Source of the DNA: an uncultured Anaerolineaceae bacterium
GTDB taxonomy: Bacteria; Chloroflexota; Anaerolineae; Promineifilales; Promineifilaceae
DNA: 16,899 nt
Assembly (NCBI GenBank): GCA_937967805.1
Contig: CALBTC010000338.1
Span: 1 to 16,899 of the forward strand
Direction: 5' to 3'
Notes under the pieces: generated by a model
What the model saw: only the letters and a program-made list of their open reading frames with translations
Database searches by the model: none
What the model was told of the DNA's origin: nothing
Program-made: the position numbers and the translations under genes
Part shown: piece by piece, positions 14,837-16,899 of the stretch
Layout of the letters: every line of letters starts with the position of its first letter
Position numbering within the stretch: position 1 is the first letter of the stretch

Positions 14837-14901
14837 GTTGGCAAACAGCCAAAAAGTTAAAACGGTGCCGGTTGTGGGAGATGGCCCGTTTTTTTGCCAA
14901 C
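14837..14901. other. imperfect long hairpin upstream of the dehydrogenase operon
   Basis: GTTGGCAAA (14837-14845) is complementary to TTTGCCAAC (14893-14901), and inside it AAAACGG pairs with CCGTTTT. The region lies 42 bases upstream of the E1-alpha start in the 205-base thrB-pdhA gap (14796-15000). It could be a leader structure or a weak terminator for thrB. Otherwise that gap shows no gene and no convincing promoter. Confidence 0.35.
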
Positions 14902-15000
14902 AAGCAAGAGCAAGCAGGAAATAGTTTTAGTGTGACAAGTCTGCGAGTTTTCTTGTCGAGTTTTGTTAATTGGTTGCGGTATCAACAACCATTGAGTTTA

Positions 15001-15921
15001 TCAAATTGTGCCCCGGCTGGCGAGTTTGTTAATCTGGGTTCCGGTTGTGTCAATAGGTAGAATCCAGCTGCGGCAGGTGAGATTGTTTTGCTGGAAAACG
15101 GCCGTCACCGCACTTACAATATCCGCATGATGGTCCGGGGCAAAAGCAATGAGGCTGGGACCCGCACCGCTGAGAGCCACGCCGGCGGCTCCGGCAGCGG
15201 TAGCAGCTGCAAAGGCTGCGGCCATGCCGGGGATGAGCGGCAGGCGGTACGGCTGGTGTAATTTGTCTTGCATGGCCAGGGTGAGCTTGGCGTAAGCGGC
15301 CGTTTCCAAAGCCCGAATCAGCAGCGGCAGCCGGCTGGCGTTAAAAATGGCGTCCTGGCGGCTGACTTTGGCAGGCAGAGCGGCACGGGCATCGCGGGTG
15401 AGCAGGGCAAAATCGGGCATGATGACGGCTACCTGCTGCGGGGCAACCGGCAGCTGCTCGATGTGAACCTGTTCGCCGTCCAGCACGCCCAACACCAGAC
15501 CGCCAAGCAGAGCCGGAGCCACGTTGTCCGGGTGGCCTTCGATGGCCGTGGCCAGCTTAAGGATGTCTGCCTGGCTTAGCTGGCCGTCTACCAGTTCATT
15601 GGCTCCCAGCAAACCGGCGAGGACGGCCGTAGAGCTGCTGCCAAGTCCGCTGCCAACGGGGATGTTGTTTTCTTGCCGAATATGCAGGCCAGACGGCCGT
15701 TTTCCCAAACGATCAAACAGGTGGCAGGCGGATTGGTACACGACGTTGGATTCGTCGGTGGGCACTTTGGCGGCGTCCAGGCCGGTGACTTCGATGGTGT
15801 GGGTGGGGTGGGAAACGGCCGTAAACGTGACGCGGTTGTAGAGACCCAAGGCAACCCCCAGGCAGTCAAAGCCGGGGCCGAGGTTGGCAGAAGTGGCGGG
15901 AATGGTGATGGTGACAGGCAT
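15001..15921 (-). CDS. thrB: homoserine kinase
   Basis: ThrB is a GHMP-family kinase that phosphorylates homoserine with ATP, feeding threonine and hence isoleucine synthesis. The 306 residues begin PVTITIPATSANLGPGFDCLG, the homoserine kinase motif 1, split here as PATSANLGPGFDCLG. The ATP-binding motif 2 is PVGSGLGSSSTA (88-99), EGHPDNVAPALLGG is at 128-141, and motif 3 is ALSGAGPSLIAFA (249-261). Length matches the family. The ATG at 15921 fits the conserved N-terminus, but no Shine-Dalgarno sequence is seen in the bases before it, so initiation may be weak or leaderless. Four ACGGCCGT copies lie inside (15098, 15623, 15693, 15815); the one at 15623 codes Thr-Ala-Val right inside the ATP-binding motif. 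It is divergent from the rightward methyltransferase gene. Confidence 0.95.
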   Translation of the reverse strand: MPVTITIPATSANLGPGFDCLGVALGLYNRVTFTAVSHPTHTIEVTGLDAAKVPTDESNVVYQSACHLFDRLGKRPSGLHIRQENNIPVGSGLGSSSTAVLAGLLGANELVDGQLSQADILKLATAIEGHPDNVAPALLGGLVLGVLDGEQVHIEQLPVAPQQVAVIMPDFALLTRDARAALPAKVSRQDAIFNASRLPLLIRALETAAYAKLTLAMQDKLHQPYRLPLIPGMAAAFAAATAAGAAGVALSGAGPSLIAFAPDHHADIVSAVTAVFQQNNLTCRSWILPIDTTGTQINKLASRGTI

Positions 15922-15944
15922 ACGATTTTGTGTATTTGTTCAAA

Positions 15945-16022
15945 ATGACGACAACGAATTTAAGTAACAAACGAATTAAATGGTGGAAAAATTCGTTATT
16001 TACTCCAATTCGTTGTTGTCAT
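15945..16022. repeat. nested ACGAATT inverted repeat upstream of thrB
   Basis: The outer arms ATGACGACAACGAATT (15945-15960) and AATTCGTTGTTGTCAT (16007-16022) pair over 16 positions with one mismatch. Between them AGTAACAAACGAATT and AATTCGTTATTTACT form an inner imperfect stem, so the whole 78-base block can fold into one long hairpin. The word ACGAAT or its complement occurs ten times between 15954 and 16174, against chance expectation of well under one. Confidence 0.75.
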
Positions 16023-16126
16023 GCTTTAACATCAGTCAATTAAGCCGACGAATTATGATCTATTTCAGTCGGCATTGGACTTCATTTTACGCTAGAATGC
16101 ATACAACTACGAAAATGTAAAAGCAA

Positions 16127-16177
16127 ATCACGAATGTGACGAATGGACGAATGAAACGAATTTTTCTGATTCGTGAT
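16127..16177. repeat. ACGAAT direct repeats inside an inverted repeat, upstream of the methyltransferase gene
   Basis: Arms ATCACGAAT (16127-16135) and ATTCGTGAT (16169-16177) are perfect complements. Between and including the left arm, ACGAAT recurs at 16130, 16139, 16147 and 16156, a spacing of eight to nine bases. A further small hairpin, GCCGAC (16044-16049) with GTCGGC (16068-16073), lies just upstream. The block ends 16 bases before the likely start codon and so belongs to the 5' region of the gene. It shares its word with the block at 15945-16022. No clear promoter was identified for either divergent gene. Confidence 0.65.
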
Positions 16178-16193
16178 ATAAGGAAGTGTGCCA

Positions 16194-16899
16194 TTGGCGA
16201 ATGAGGAACTTCTAGCCACGTTACCGGAGCCATCAGAAAAGCGCATTGCCCTTCGGGTGAGTCCGGCGGCGGAGCGGTGGGTGCGTCGCGGGCATCCCTG
16301 GGTGTATGATCGGGCGATTCGCGAGCAAAGTCATGACGGCCGTCCCGGTGACCTGGCCGTTATTTTTGATCGCAAGAATCGTTTTTTGGCGATTGGGCTG
16401 TACGCACCTGCCTCCCCTATCCGTGTACGCGTGTTGGCCCAGGGACAACCGACCACCATTGACGCCGATTGGTTTTTGTACAAACTGGAAACGGCCGCAG
16501 AGCAGCGCCAACCCCTTCTGCAAACCAATACCACCGGTTACCGGCTCATTCATGGCGAGAACGACGGGCTACCTGGCCTGGTGATTGATCGCTATGGCGA
16601 GAGCTACGTGTTGAAGCTGTACACGACGGCCTGGGTGCCCCATTTGGCTTATTTGCTGCGTGGGTTAACGGCCGTCACCCAACCCAAACGCGTCGTTCTG
16701 CGGCTAAGCCGCTTTGTGCAGCAGCAGGAAGCAGATTTGTATGGCTTGCAAGATGGCCAGCTGTTGCAGGGCAAGCCCCTGCGCAACGGCGTGCGCTTTT
16801 TAGAAAACGGCCTCTACTTTGAGGCAGATGTGGTGCAGGGGCAGAAAACCGGCTTCTTTTTGGACCAGCGGGATAACCGGGCACGGGTGGAAAAGTTGG
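16194..16899 (+). CDS. RlmI-type class I rRNA large-subunit methyltransferase, N-terminal 235 residues (cut by right edge)
   Basis: The frame is open from 16194 to the window edge. An N-terminal PUA-like domain reads LRVSPAAERWVRRGHPWVYDRAI and is followed by PGDLAVIFDRKNRFLAIG. The RlmI/RlmK-family blocks GENDGLPGLVIDRYG and GQKTGFFLDQRDNR follow, the latter leading into the S-adenosylmethionine fold that lies past the edge. Relatives methylate a cytosine of 23S rRNA (position 1962 in E. coli for RlmI). The start is uncertain: TTG at 16194 has AAGGA nine bases upstream, and a GTG at 16188 is in frame but too close to that site. It is the only rightward gene, divergent from thrB across 272 bases of repeat-rich DNA. 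Two ACGGCCGT copies lie inside (16336-16343 and 16668-16675). Confidence 0.88.
   Translation, partial: MANEELLATLPEPSEKRIALRVSPAAERWVRRGHPWVYDRAIREQSHDGRPGDLAVIFDRKNRFLAIGLYAPASPIRVRVLAQGQPTTIDADWFLYKLETAAEQRQPLLQTNTTGYRLIHGENDGLPGLVIDRYGESYVLKLYTTAWVPHLAYLLRGLTAVTQPKRVVLRLSRFVQQQEADLYGLQDGQLLQGKPLRNGVRFLENGLYFEADVVQGQKTGFFLDQRDNRARVEKL

Larger units (their letters stand above)
451..16675. repeat. ACGGCCGT, a highly iterated palindrome (19 copies)
   Basis: Exact copies start at 451, 1794, 2154, 2607, 3624, 4280, 6218, 9770, 9801, 9861, 9981, 10503, 12246, 15098, 15623, 15693, 15815, 16336 and 16668. Base composition predicts roughly 0.3-0.5 copies in a window of this size. Eighteen are in genes: eleven read as Thr-Ala-Val, five as Gly-Arg and two as Arg-Pro-Ser. 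One (6218) is in the ilvB leader. One-mismatch forms, mostly ACGGCCGC, are also common. None occurs in pdhA or pdhB. The pattern resembles the HIP1 palindrome of cyanobacteria; its role is unknown. Confidence 0.9.

Overview
The window looks like chromosomal DNA of a moderately GC-rich bacterium, most likely a member of the Chloroflexota (Anaerolineae/Ardenticatenia-like). That placement is an inference from gene style, the E1-alpha/E1-beta/E2 layout and the repeat-rich intergenic DNA; no marker gene proves it. No rRNA, tRNA, CRISPR array, transposase or phage gene was seen. All genes but one read leftwards (minus strand).

Layout, in the direction of transcription of the minus strand (right to left). 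A rightward RlmI-type rRNA methyltransferase gene runs off the right edge (16194-16899). Divergent from it is thrB, homoserine kinase (15001-15921). Next comes a tightly overlapping pyruvate/2-oxoacid dehydrogenase operon for E1-alpha, E1-beta and E2 (14795-11549), closed by a hairpin terminator. Then follows a three-gene regulatory operon: an OmpR-type response regulator, a hybrid sensor kinase (REC-GAF-PAS-HisKA-HATPase) and a PucR-family transcription factor (11270-6822). After an 842-base non-coding stretch comes a branched-chain amino acid operon, ilvB-ilvN-ilvC-leuA-leuC (5979-1), with leuC cut by the left edge. Together ilvBNC, leuAC and thrB supply the pathways to isoleucine, valine, leucine and threonine, and the dehydrogenase acts on pyruvate, which is also the acetolactate synthase substrate.

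The most interesting region is the ilvB leader. A good sigma-70-type promoter (6534-6562) is followed by an unannotated 30-codon ORF (6400-6308) in which 17 of 30 residues are Ile, Leu or Val. A textbook intrinsic terminator follows (6270-6245). The last three sense codons of the leader peptide can pair with the 5' arm and loop of that terminator, so all parts of a ribosome-mediated transcription attenuator are visible. A second strong terminator hairpin (6098-6063) lies between this attenuator and ilvB.

Two further patterns cut across gene boundaries. The palindromic octamer ACGGCCGT occurs 19 times in 16.9 kb, where well under one copy is expected, mostly inside genes and in all three reading frames (a HIP1-like iterated palindrome). 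In addition, each of the four spacers of the ilv-leu operon is 92-109 bases long and holds a different hairpin-forming repeat placed 0-11 bases after the upstream stop codon, leaving just enough room for the next ribosome binding site.
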